DNA from: a virus
Virus record (IMG/VR): IMGVR_UViG_3300048016_000141
Location: 1-26,228 of that record
Direction: 5' to 3' (one strand)
Length of the DNA stretch: 26,228 bases
Part shown: piece by piece, positions 14,566-22,550 of the stretch
Numbering within the stretch: position 1 is the first letter of the stretch
Layout of the letters: the number at the start of each line of letters is the position of its first letter
The notes under the pieces: generated by a model
Seen by the model: only the letters and a program-made list of their open reading frames with translations
Databases searched by the model: none
What the model was told of the DNA's origin: nothing
Program-made: the position numbers and the translations under genes

Positions 14566-16284
14566 ATGTCTGTATTCTTCAATGGGCGCCTGCTCATCAC
14601 ACCAACCACCGCGTCTGTCGTCAACGATGACGCGATGCGCAATCAAAACCTCAGCGTCGGCAACGTCGTTGCAATTGTCGGGTCTTCCGCCGGTGGAGCG
14701 CCCAAGACAGCGCTGCGCTTTGGCAGCCCGCAGGAAGCCCAGCGCACGCTGGAGTCTGGCGAGTTGCTGGACGCTGTGCTTGCCGCGTTTGACCCCAGCC
14801 GTGAAACCAACGGCCCCAGCCAGGTGGTCGCTGTTCGCGTGAACCCTGCTGTGCAGGCGACGGGCGTCCTGAAGGACTCCACAACCGCCAACGTGATCAA
14901 CCTCACGTCTGTCGGCTACGGCGTGAACGAGAACAAGATCAAGGTCAAGATTGAGGCGGGTAGCGTTACCGGCCTGCGCCCAACGGTGCAGAAGGACGAC
15001 GCCTACTACACCATCGACAACCTGACCCGTAGCGCTTTCTCTCTGGTCTACACCGGTGCCGAGGCCACAGCCGTGGCGACGATTGACGGTACCAGCGTGG
15101 TGCTGCAGGCGCCCACTGGCACCACGGTGGCGACCATCGACATGACGCTGTACACGACCATTCAGGCCGTGGTGGACCGCATCAACTTGGTGGCTGGCTT
15201 CTCCGCTACTGTTGGCGACGGCAATTACTCCAAGATCGCTTTGAACGGTCTGGACTACATCACGACTCAAAACGTGAAAACCACGCCCTACACCGTGAAG
15301 GCAGACCTTCAGGCGTTGGTGGACTGGTTCAACGGTGCGCAGCAGGACTTTGTTCGAGCCACCCGCGTGGCCGCCGTTGGCAAGCCGCCCGCAGCGTCCG
15401 CTTTTGCGTTCCTGTCCGGTGGCTCCAATGGCTCGACCCTTACGGCCGACTGGGCAGACGCCTTCGAGGTACTGCAGACGGTTGACGCGCAGTGGATTTG
15501 CCCAGTGTCTGGTGACGCATCCATCCACGCGATGGCCGATGCCCACGCCGTCTACATGAGCAACGTCGCCCGTATGGAGCGTCGCGCAATTGTTGGTATG
15601 GGCTTGAGCAGCACCGATGCAGCCGCAGTGGCCGCCGCGAAGGCGCTCAACAGCGACCGGACGTCCCTGGTGCACCTCGGGCACTACAACTACAACGCAG
15701 CCGGTGTGCTGACGCTGTACCCAGCTTACATCTCTGCGGCGCTGATCGCTGGGGCGTTTGCCGGCGTAAACCCTGGCACCCCGCTGACCAACAAGACGAT
15801 TGCTGTCCGTGGTCTGGAGCGCGACCTCCGCAACCCCATCGACACCGACGTGCTGATCACCGGCGGCGTGCTGTGCTTGGAGAACACGTCCAGTGGCTAC
15901 AAGGTGGTTAAGTCCATCAGCACCTGGCTTGTGAACGAAAACTACAACCGCGTGGAGCAGTCCTGCGGTGTGGCCCTCGACTTCACCAACCGCAACGTCC
16001 GCGAGGCGCTTGACGTGCTGCGCGGCGCCAAGGGTAACCCACTGGTGTTGTCCCGCGCTATCAGCATCGCTGAGTCCACGCTGCGCGAGCTGGCGCGTGA
16101 AGAGCCCCAAGGCCCTGGCGTGTTGGCTGGCAACACTGAGAGCCCGGCCTACCGCAACATCAAGGCCACGCTTGAGGGCGATGTACTGCGGGTTGAGTTC
16201 GAATGCTCGCCCGTGATCCCCGTCAACTATGTGCTGGTGACCGTGTTTGCTGTGCCGTTCAGCGGCTCTGCCACTGCGGCATAA
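14566..16284 (+). CDS. Contractile tail sheath protein
   Basis: The 572-residue protein forms the contractile outer tube of the tail. The C-terminal half has the features of myovirus sheath proteins: LTLYPAYISAALIAGAFAG followed by NPGTPLTNKTI near residue 405, the NYNRVEQSCG segment near 465, and a terminal strand region (LRVEFECSPVIPVNYVLVTVFA) that would make the inter-subunit handshake. The N-terminal part (SVGNVVAIVGSSAGGAP...) is also typical, and a protruding beta domain occupies about residues 110-250. GAGG precedes ATG 14566. It is followed after 11 bp by the tube gene, the standard sheath-tube pair. Confidence 0.9.
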   Translation: MSVFFNGRLLITPTTASVVNDDAMRNQNLSVGNVVAIVGSSAGGAPKTALRFGSPQEAQRTLESGELLDAVLAAFDPSRETNGPSQVVAVRVNPAVQATGVLKDSTTANVINLTSVGYGVNENKIKVKIEAGSVTGLRPTVQKDDAYYTIDNLTRSAFSLVYTGAEATAVATIDGTSVVLQAPTGTTVATIDMTLYTTIQAVVDRINLVAGFSATVGDGNYSKIALNGLDYITTQNVKTTPYTVKADLQALVDWFNGAQQDFVRATRVAAVGKPPAASAFAFLSGGSNGSTLTADWADAFEVLQTVDAQWICPVSGDASIHAMADAHAVYMSNVARMERRAIVGMGLSSTDAAAVAAAKALNSDRTSLVHLGHYNYNAAGVLTLYPAYISAALIAGAFAGVNPGTPLTNKTIAVRGLERDLRNPIDTDVLITGGVLCLENTSSGYKVVKSISTWLVNENYNRVEQSCGVALDFTNRNVREALDVLRGAKGNPLVLSRAISIAESTLRELAREEPQGPGVLAGNTESPAYRNIKATLEGDVLRVEFECSPVIPVNYVLVTVFAVPFSGSATAA

Positions 16285-16295
16285 GGAGAACCTAA

Positions 16296-16718
16296 ATGAA
16301 ACAAAACATCAAAACCCGCAGCGGCAACCGAGTTGTTGTCGTGTTCGACGGCAAGCAGATCGGTATGGTCCGCTCCGTCCGCCTGAACGACGACTACAGC
16401 CCAGAGCCAGCTTCTGGCATCGGCGACATTCACGTTCAGGAGTACGTGCCCACCATGGCGCGCCACTCCATCAGCGTCAGCCAGATGGTGCTGATCAAAG
16501 GCGCCATGCTTGAGGCTGGTATCGCCGCCGAAAACGGCGACGCCATGCTGCAGGGCCTGGTGTTCGACTTGGAGTGGTATTCCAAGGACGACGGCAAGCT
16601 GTTGCGCAAGTACGTTGGCTGCTCCTACGCCAGTGGCGATATCGACATCAACGCCCACCAGATCATTGTGGCCAGCGGTCAGTTCAATGCTTTGGATGTT
16701 GTCGGCACAGCAGCCTGA
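16296..16718 (+). CDS. Tail tube protein
   Basis: The 140-residue protein is the expected size and composition for a tail tube (Mu gpM / XkdM-like) protein. It is beta-rich with RVVVVFDGKQIGMVRSVRLNDDYS at the start and GLVFDLEWYSKDDGKLLRKYVGCSYASGD in the C-terminal half. AAGGAG at 16282-16287 gives a strong ribosome site. It follows the sheath gene and is followed by a terminator, which would keep sheath and tube expression above that of the chaperones and tape measure. Confidence 0.75.
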   Translation: MKQNIKTRSGNRVVVVFDGKQIGMVRSVRLNDDYSPEPASGIGDIHVQEYVPTMARHSISVSQMVLIKGAMLEAGIAAENGDAMLQGLVFDLEWYSKDDGKLLRKYVGCSYASGDIDINAHQIIVASGQFNALDVVGTAA

Positions 16719-16734
16719 TCCTGCCCGATAATAG

Positions 16735-16768
16735 GCCGCCCCTCCAATGGTGGAGCGGCGGCTTTTTT
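16735..16768 (+). terminator. Terminator between tail tube and chaperone genes
   Basis: The stem GCCGCC (16735-16740) with GGCGGC (16757-16762) and CTCCA (16742-16746) with TGGAG (16751-16755), with one C-C mismatch between them, closes an ATGG loop and is followed by TTTTTT (16763-16768). No GTCGTGAC promoter follows, so the downstream chaperones and tape measure would depend on read-through. Confidence 0.8.
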
Positions 16769-16785
16769 CATGAATGGGATTCAAT

Positions 16786-17163
16786 ATGGCACGCACTGCG
16801 CAGGACACTGATTTTGTTGTGAAGGTAGAGGGCGTTGGCTCTTTCACGTTTGGTAAGCGCACCATGCGCGATGAGATCGCCATTCAGGTGGAGTTCGCCA
16901 GAATCATCGACGGCGTGGAGCCCACCGCATGGCTGCAAACCGTGGGCGGCTGGATGTCCACGTTGCGCGTGCTCACCGTGCGCGCCCCGGCTGGCTTCGA
17001 TTTGGATGATTTGGACCCGCTGGATGACGAATCCTACGCTCTGATGGGCAAGGTGCACAACGCGCTGGCCGAACAGGAGCGCTCTTTTCGTCGCTCAAAG
17101 AACGGCGGAAGCAAAGGAAATAGCCCGGCATCGGGTGACGACGGTGGAGTTTTGGTACCGTAA
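16786..17163 (+). CDS. Tail assembly chaperone (gpG-like, upstream ORF)
   Basis: From ATG 16786 the protein has 125 residues; an upstream ATG at 16774 adds four. It is the short gpG-type protein expected between tube and tape measure genes. It has a beta start (DTDFVVKVEGVGSFTFGKRTMRDE), a helical middle (RIIDGVEPTAWLQTVGGW) and a low-complexity Gly/Ser/Asp-rich end. Such proteins coat the tape measure during tail assembly. The last 40 codons overlap an open +1 frame that continues to 17365 and looks like the gpT-type extension. Its ribosome site is weak, so it may be expressed at a low level. Confidence 0.65.
   Translation: MARTAQDTDFVVKVEGVGSFTFGKRTMRDEIAIQVEFARIIDGVEPTAWLQTVGGWMSTLRVLTVRAPAGFDLDDLDPLDDESYALMGKVHNALAEQERSFRRSKNGGSKGNSPASGDDGGVLVP
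17083..17092 (+). other. Candidate +1 programmed frameshift site (TCT TTT CGT)
   Basis: In the chaperone frame the codons are TCT TTT CGT. A Phe-tRNA on TTT (17086-17088) can re-pair with TTC one base downstream (17087-17089). A shift here enters the open frame from 17045 to 17365 and yields a 192-residue fusion. Reading that frame before the GTG at 17135 gives a protein-like sequence (VAQRTAEAKEIARHRV) that runs smoothly into the downstream ORF. The exact slip site is inferred; a -2 shift is formally equivalent. Confidence 0.35.
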
Positions 17164-17365
17164 AAAGTACAGCCTGCCGGCGACTGATCCACGCTTTTTG
17201 GATGCTACGCCGGAGGAGATGCTTGCGGACTACTACGCGCACCTGTTCCACGACGATCCGAAGGCTTTGGAGGCTGTGGAAGACGACGATTTCAACCCCG
17301 ACGATGTGGCTGCGCTGATCGGGGCCAACAACCCGGATGAATGGGAAGATGTGAGCACTTTATGA
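17135..17365 (+). CDS. Tail assembly chaperone extension (gpT-like)
   Basis: As a free ORF from GTG 17135 this gives 76 residues, but the frame is open back to 17045 and no good ribosome site precedes the GTG. It is probably the C-terminal part of a frameshifted chaperone, like lambda gpGT or Mu gp41. It is acidic, with VEFWYRKKYSLPATDPRFLDATPEEMLADYYAHLF and a Asp/Glu-rich end. Its stop overlaps the tape measure start (ATGA). If not made by frameshift, it could begin at GTG 17144 using GGGTGA as a weak ribosome site. Confidence 0.6.
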   Translation: MTTVEFWYRKKYSLPATDPRFLDATPEEMLADYYAHLFHDDPKALEAVEDDDFNPDDVAALIGANNPDEWEDVSTL

Positions 17366-20217
17366 CAAGCAAAATTGGTATTGGCGTAGAGGCGCAATTC
17401 GACACCTCGGGTATTGAGCAGAAAATCAATAGCCTGGGTCAGAAAATCGCAGCGGCGAACAAGGTGCAGTTCACGCCGTTTTCCGGCACGACCAAGGCTG
17501 ACCTTGACAAGATGGTCAGGCAATTCGAGCAGCTGCGCAAAATTCAGGGCGACTTGAATAAGCGCATGAAAGAGACGGGGCAGGGTGGCGCAAGCCTGTT
17601 GAACGTGGATTGGGAGAAGCTCTACGCTGACCCTAATTCCCGCGCCCGGCAAATGCGCAAGGCCTTTGAGTATTCGACTGGCGCATCCTTCGCTGGTGGC
17701 GGTCAGCAGCCCACCAATCCACAGCCCACCAATCCACAGCATGGCCCGCCTGGCGCGCCTCACGTCACGCCGACGTGGCAGCGCGTCACGCAGGCTGGCT
17801 TGGGGTCTGCTGGCCCCGCTGGCGGCGTTGCAGCCAATGCCTTGGGCACTGGCATGTCCGCTGGCTTTGGTGCCGGGCTCATGGGCCTTATGGGCGGTAT
17901 GCTGGCGCTGGGTGTGGGCAAGCTGGTCAGCGGCGTCATGGAGAAGATCGACCAGGCCGAGCGCAACAACATTGGGCTCGACACCCTGAAGCGGACGCTG
18001 GGCGACGTGAACGTTTCGTTTGCTGCGCTTAAATCCGTGGTTCACGGCAGCGCCGACAACCTGAAGATCACCTACGACGAGGCCGGGCGCCTGGCCGCGC
18101 AGTTCACCAAGCTGGGGAACGTCACCACCGACCAGTACAAGACCATCAGCGACGAGTTGGACGTGGGTGTGGGCATGTCTCGCGCCTTCGGCCTCGACCC
18201 GTCACAGGGCGTGGGCGTGATGGGCCAGATGCGCGGCCTCGGCGTCACCAGCAACACGACAGAGAGCCGTCGGTTCGCGTTGCTGATCGGCGAGACCATC
18301 GGCAAGGCCGGGGCGTTTGCCAAGGCCGAGGAAGTCATGGACGCCTTGGGCGGGTACGCCGCCGCTCAGACCCGTAGCAACATGGGCGTGGCCAACGTCG
18401 CGGGCTACGCCGGCATGTTTTCCAGCATGGTGGGCTCTGGCATCCCGGGCATGGACCCGGCTGGAGCAGCAAGCCTGCTGGGACGCATCAATGGATCGCT
18501 GTCTGCGGGTGGCGCCAAGGGCGAGGCCTCGCAGTTCTTCACATCCATGGTTGGGGCCCGCATGGGACTCGACCCGTTCCAGACCCAGATTCTGCGCGAG
18601 GGTGGTGCGTTTGCCACCAACGACGAGGCGTTTGGTGAAGGCAGCATTGCTAAGCGTTTTGGCATCAGCGGACCCGGTGGCGACAAGACGTTCCTCCAGT
18701 CGTCGCTGGAACAAATGCGCGGCCAGTACGGCAAGAACAATAAAATGCTGGCTCAGGCCACGGCGAACCACTTGGGCATCAACATGCGGCAGGCCATGGG
18801 CATCCTGTCCGTGGACCCGAACCAGATCGGGGAGATGCAGAAGTTTGGCGACCTGTCCAAACTGTCCGGCAACGGCATCGGCAACCTGTCCAAGGCGTTG
18901 TATGGGTCCGACGCCGACCGCAAGGGCTTGTCTGACACGCTTCTGAGCCGAAAGGATGTGAGCGGAGCCGACAAGGAAGAGCTGCGTCGCTCGCTGGGCA
19001 CCCCCATGGAGCGCGAAACGCTGGCCAAGCTCACCGCTCAGTACGATCAGGAGCGCACCCAAGGCTCGGATATCCGCGACAGTAAAAACAGCCTCGACAA
19101 CATCAAGACCAACTTGGCCGACAAGCTGGTGCCAATCGTGGACCAGATGCGCCACGGCATCATGTACATGGCCGGCGGCGGCAAGAAGTCGCCCAAGGAA
19201 ATCATGGCCGAGGTCATGGCGCTGGAGTCCCGGGACAAGGTGGCTGGCATCAAGGGCAGTTTTGAGGCGCAGCGGCTCGGGGCTATTGGCGAGGCCGAGT
19301 CCATTCGCGTGAAGCGCAACACGGCCGTGGCGGAGCTAAAGAAGAACTTTGGCTCCATGACGCCAGAAGAGATTGAGCGCGCGCAAAAGAACATCACCGA
19401 ACTGACAGACGAATACGCCCGCAAGTCTGAGGACGTGCGCAAGCGCATTCTTGATCTGCAGGAAAAAGAAGCCTTGGCGATTGAGGCCGAGACCAAGGAG
19501 CGGGAGAAGCGCATCGAGCAGATGCGCAAGGAAAGCACCGACCCAGAAATCACCGGCAGCATCAACCAGTCGGCAGCCGAAGGCTCTCGACTGGGTCGTC
19601 TTGGGAGTGCTCCTGCAGCCGCGGGCGGCGGCGGTGGTCGCAGCTACACGTCAAGCGGTGGCGCGGAGGCTCCCGGCACGTTTGACGACCTGTTCGTGAA
19701 GTACGGCAAGCAGTACGGCGTGGACCCGCGTCTCTTGAAGGCCATGGCCATGAAAGAGTCCAACATGCGCCCTGGCGCGGTGGGTGGCGTCAACCGCAAC
19801 GGCACCCGGGACTATGGTTTGATGCAGCACAATTCCGCCTTCCTGGCTGAGCGTGGCCTGACAGATGATTGGCGCAATCCCGAGCGATCAATCGAAGAGG
19901 CGGCCAAGCTACTCAAGAACAACATTCAGCGGACGGGCAGCGTGCGCTCTGGTGTTCGCGCCTACAACGGCTCAGGCCCGGCTGCCGAGGCCTATGCCGC
20001 CGATATCATGGCCCGCGTTGAGGGTACCAAGATCGGGGAGGGGACGCCGCTGCCATCCGGCGCCGGGTCTGGTCGCGGTGGTGTGAACCCGTCCTACAAC
20101 ATTAGCGCCGACGACATTACCGTGCGCGTGGTGGATGCAAACGGTCGGCCCATGGGCGCACCGCAGCAGGTCCAGACGCGCGTCCAGTCGAACTGGCGTC
20201 CTTCCATGGGATACTAA
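17362..20217 (+). CDS. Tape measure protein with C-terminal lytic transglycosylase domain
   Basis: The 951-residue protein sets tail length and probably acts in DNA passage. ATG 17362 is chosen over 17341 because it overlaps the stop of the chaperone extension (ATGA). Residues 150-220 contain Gly/Ala-rich hydrophobic segments typical of tape measures. The bulk is helical with Lys/Glu-rich coiled-coil stretches (residues 620-740). Residues about 770-890 are an SLT-type lytic transglycosylase domain: YGVDPRLLKAMAMKESNMRP, with likely catalytic Glu799, then GTRDYGLMQ and RAYNGSG. This domain would cut peptidoglycan to let the tail tube enter the periplasm. A QPTNP repeat (residues 116-125) comes from a 15-bp tandem duplication at 17707-17736. 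Confidence 0.9.
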   Translation: MTSKIGIGVEAQFDTSGIEQKINSLGQKIAAANKVQFTPFSGTTKADLDKMVRQFEQLRKIQGDLNKRMKETGQGGASLLNVDWEKLYADPNSRARQMRKAFEYSTGASFAGGGQQPTNPQPTNPQHGPPGAPHVTPTWQRVTQAGLGSAGPAGGVAANALGTGMSAGFGAGLMGLMGGMLALGVGKLVSGVMEKIDQAERNNIGLDTLKRTLGDVNVSFAALKSVVHGSADNLKITYDEAGRLAAQFTKLGNVTTDQYKTISDELDVGVGMSRAFGLDPSQGVGVMGQMRGLGVTSNTTESRRFALLIGETIGKAGAFAKAEEVMDALGGYAAAQTRSNMGVANVAGYAGMFSSMVGSGIPGMDPAGAASLLGRINGSLSAGGAKGEASQFFTSMVGARMGLDPFQTQILREGGAFATNDEAFGEGSIAKRFGISGPGGDKTFLQSSLEQMRGQYGKNNKMLAQATANHLGINMRQAMGILSVDPNQIGEMQKFGDLSKLSGNGIGNLSKALYGSDADRKGLSDTLLSRKDVSGADKEELRRSLGTPMERETLAKLTAQYDQERTQGSDIRDSKNSLDNIKTNLADKLVPIVDQMRHGIMYMAGGGKKSPKEIMAEVMALESRDKVAGIKGSFEAQRLGAIGEAESIRVKRNTAVAELKKNFGSMTPEEIERAQKNITELTDEYARKSEDVRKRILDLQEKEALAIEAETKEREKRIEQMRKESTDPEITGSINQSAAEGSRLGRLGSAPAAAGGGGGRSYTSSGGAEAPGTFDDLFVKYGKQYGVDPRLLKAMAMKESNMRPGAVGGVNRNGTRDYGLMQHNSAFLAERGLTDDWRNPERSIEEAAKLLKNNIQRTGSVRSGVRAYNGSGPAAEAYAADIMARVEGTKIGEGTPLPSGAGSGRGGVNPSYNISADDITVRVVDANGRPMGAPQQVQTRVQSNWRPSMGY
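17707..17736 (+). repeat. Two tandem 15-bp units in the tape measure gene
   Basis: Two exact copies of a 15-bp unit (CAGCCCACCAATCCA) lie at 17707-17721 and 17722-17736 and encode QPTNP twice, in a linker before the hydrophobic region. Repeat number could vary between related phages. Confidence 0.9.
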
Positions 20218-20222
20218 CGGCC

Positions 20223-21779
20223 ATGGCAACGCTTCAAGATGCAACCCCGCGCTGCGCGGTATGGCTTTTCAAAACCATTGACCGCCGGACGATTGACGGC
20301 AAGTCAGGCGTATCCACACGGTACCAAGGAAAAGACCCCTATATTGATCTGTCCCCATTTCTTGGGGACGGCTCATCCGTGCGGACGAGCAAGTCGGTGC
20401 GCGAGCCCGCCGGTGGCTGGTCCATCACTTTCATGGATGCCGCTCAGAAGGACTGGGTGTCGAACTTCACGCCTCCCGGTTTCCAGTCGCTGGAGAGCGT
20501 CTACGGCCTCGTGGAGCCCATGGACGTGATCGAGATACGCATGTGGAGCGGGGTCGGCCCTGCGCCGCTTGGCGGCAAGTACCCCATCGTCATGCGCGGC
20601 TTCGTGTCCGAGGTGCACCGCAGTCAGAGCATGGGCCAAGACGGCACGCCGCAGCGGCAGGTGACCATCACCGGGCAGGACTACGGGAAAATCTGGCAGA
20701 CGTTCCAGGTGCTGCACCTGCCGTCCTATGTCGAAGGCAAGGCGTTGCTCACCAGCTTCAACCTGTCGGAGCTCTTTGGCGTCAGCGTGGTCGCGGCCCT
20801 GCCGGCTGGGGAGTTCATTCGGCAGATGGTCGAGAAGATCATCAACCCGCACCTGGCTGGCTTTCTGCCAGACACGCTGCCTTCGGACATTCCGAAAAAA
20901 ATACAGACCGGCGACAGCATCTCGGTCAAGCACGGGTCGGTGAACCAGTCGTTTCAATCCATGCAGGGCTCGCTCTGGGACATCATGCGCCTGCACGGCG
21001 ATGTTGGCGTCTGGAACGAGCTGTACGTGGAAGACCGCGAGGACGGCGTGCACTGCGTGTACCGGGCCATCCCGGCTCTGCACCTCACGGCGCCGGAAGG
21101 CTCCACCGACCGCAAAATTCAGGACGATGCGCCCGACCCCATTTATGTGCTGGTGCTGGATGAGCACATCGTGAGCATGTCCGTGATGCGGACCGATGCC
21201 GCGGTGGCTAACTTCTACTGGGTCAACAACAGCCGCTTTGACCTGATTGATGACATGCAGCGCAAGCTGTCGGCCATCGCTGAAAACAGCGAAACTGTTT
21301 CCACCCGCGAATACCCCAACACCGCCGTGAAGTATTACGGCGTGCGGCCCATGTATGCCGAGACGCAGCAGGCCGGGGACGAAATCACCAACCAGCAAAG
21401 CGGGCAGCCTGAAAAGGAGCACGACGAGCGGTCGGTCAAGCAGGAGGCGTGGATCGAGCGCCGTCGCCGCCACATGATGGAAATGAACCGGGACAACGTC
21501 GTTCTGGAGCGCGGCACAGCCCGCATCAAGGGTGGGCTTATGCGCCCCGGTAGCGCGGAAATGCTGAAGGCCGGCGACTGCGCCCGCTTTGTTGTCGGGC
21601 GCATGGTGTGGGACGCCTACATCGTCCAGGTGGACCAGGAGTTCATCCCGTACCAAGGCTACGTGACCACGCTCACATTCGAGCGCGGCGAGGGTTTTGC
21701 GTTGCGCACGGCTATGGAGGGGCAGTCGTCCTCGCCGTGGCTTGTTGAGCAATCCAGCCGATTTGGGGTGCTGCCATGA
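20223..21779 (+). CDS. Baseplate hub protein (Mu gp44 / gpD-like)
   Basis: The 518-residue protein follows the tape measure gene and precedes the spike gene, the place of the trimeric hub that joins the tube to the spike. The start is beta-rich with VRTSKSVREPAGGWSITFMD and DVIEIRMWSG near residues 55-110, then VMRGFVSEVHRSQS...RQVTITGQDYGK, a pattern shared by hub proteins of the gpD/Mu gp44 type. The C-terminal part includes a helical MEMNRDNVVLERGTARIKGG region and a strand-rich end. No strong ribosome site is visible, and translation is likely coupled to the tape measure gene 5 bp upstream. The stop overlaps the spike start (ATGA). Confidence 0.7.
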   Translation: MATLQDATPRCAVWLFKTIDRRTIDGKSGVSTRYQGKDPYIDLSPFLGDGSSVRTSKSVREPAGGWSITFMDAAQKDWVSNFTPPGFQSLESVYGLVEPMDVIEIRMWSGVGPAPLGGKYPIVMRGFVSEVHRSQSMGQDGTPQRQVTITGQDYGKIWQTFQVLHLPSYVEGKALLTSFNLSELFGVSVVAALPAGEFIRQMVEKIINPHLAGFLPDTLPSDIPKKIQTGDSISVKHGSVNQSFQSMQGSLWDIMRLHGDVGVWNELYVEDREDGVHCVYRAIPALHLTAPEGSTDRKIQDDAPDPIYVLVLDEHIVSMSVMRTDAAVANFYWVNNSRFDLIDDMQRKLSAIAENSETVSTREYPNTAVKYYGVRPMYAETQQAGDEITNQQSGQPEKEHDERSVKQEAWIERRRRHMMEMNRDNVVLERGTARIKGGLMRPGSAEMLKAGDCARFVVGRMVWDAYIVQVDQEFIPYQGYVTTLTFERGEGFALRTAMEGQSSSPWLVEQSSRFGVLP

Positions 21780-22519
21780 GTATGCGTCAGGGTATCGTGG
21801 TGGATGTCCACCCGGAGGATCACTCCGTCGATTTGGTCATGATGGACGACGGCTCCCGCATGATCGGTGTGCAGGTGCTCACTCCAAACGGCAGCGCCCG
21901 CTCGGGCTCGGTCAATATGCCGAGCGTGCCGGCGCGTGCGGACAAGTGGGACATCACCAAGCGCAATGGGCAGGACCAGATTGCGCTCGTCGGGTTTGTG
22001 AGAAACAACCCGGTCGTGGTTGGCTACCTGTTCCCGCAAATTTCGCAGATGACATTCAAGGAGCAGGACCGCGCCTTCACGCGCCACACGTCCGACGTTT
22101 ACTCCACCGTGGATGCCAGCGGCAACATGGAGCTGCACCACCCCAGCGGGGCCTTTGTGCGGTTTGCCGAAAGCCTGGAGCACGAAGACCTGGGCGGTAA
22201 GAACGTGGACAAGAACCTCGCTCTTGACCGCAACACCGGGCGCAATATCGGGGTGCGCGTGTTCGTGCCTGGAGCGTTCGATTTGAGCCTGACGCCCGAC
22301 GGCGCGCTCAGCTTGACGGTGTCCAAGGGTGGCGCGCTGGAGTTCGCCGAGGCGCTTACCATCAAGGCTCCGTCCGTCACGCTCGATACGCCGAGCACCC
22401 ATATCACCGGCCCTGTCGTGGTGGATGGCGACGTGACGATTGAAGGCATCAGCTTCCTGGAGCACGTGCATAGCGGCATCCTGCGTGGCCCGGCCAACAC
22501 CGACCCGCCCGTCGGCTGA
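21776..22519 (+). CDS. Baseplate spike protein (gpV / Mu gp45-like)
   Basis: The 247-residue protein has the layout of the membrane-piercing spike. An N-terminal OB-fold (residues 1-110, with GIVVDVHPEDHSVDLVMMDDG and DQIALVGFVRNNPVVVGYLFPQ) is followed by a beta-helix of repeated strands (residues 165-225). A tip has a H-V-H motif (His230, His232), then SGILRG and a final TDPPVG. In P2 gpV and relatives this HxH binds the iron ion at the tip, so the same is likely here. It starts inside the stop of the hub gene and ends 9 bp before promoter site F. Confidence 0.8.
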   Translation: MSMRQGIVVDVHPEDHSVDLVMMDDGSRMIGVQVLTPNGSARSGSVNMPSVPARADKWDITKRNGQDQIALVGFVRNNPVVVGYLFPQISQMTFKEQDRAFTRHTSDVYSTVDASGNMELHHPSGAFVRFAESLEHEDLGGKNVDKNLALDRNTGRNIGVRVFVPGAFDLSLTPDGALSLTVSKGGALEFAEALTIKAPSVTLDTPSTHITGPVVVDGDVTIEGISFLEHVHSGILRGPANTDPPVG

Positions 22520-22528
22520 TCTGCTGTC

Positions 22529-22550
22529 GTCGTGACGCAAGAATGGCGGG
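22529..22550 (+). promoter_or_regulatory. Late promoter, GTCGTGAC type (site F)
   Basis: GTCGTGAC at 22529-22536 is followed by AAGAAT at 22539-22544. The motif begins exactly 22 nt before the ATG at 22551. The first 16 bases equal those of site C at 7277. The short spacer GGCGGG before the ATG is not a good ribosome site. It would drive the late baseplate operon to the end of the window. Confidence 0.75.

Noticed and set aside
14347-16110. 587-residue minus-strand ORF opposite the sheath gene
   Set aside because: It is an antisense shadow caused by GC-rich codon use; the composition is His/Val/Gly/Arg-rich without domains, and the plus strand has a clear sheath gene.
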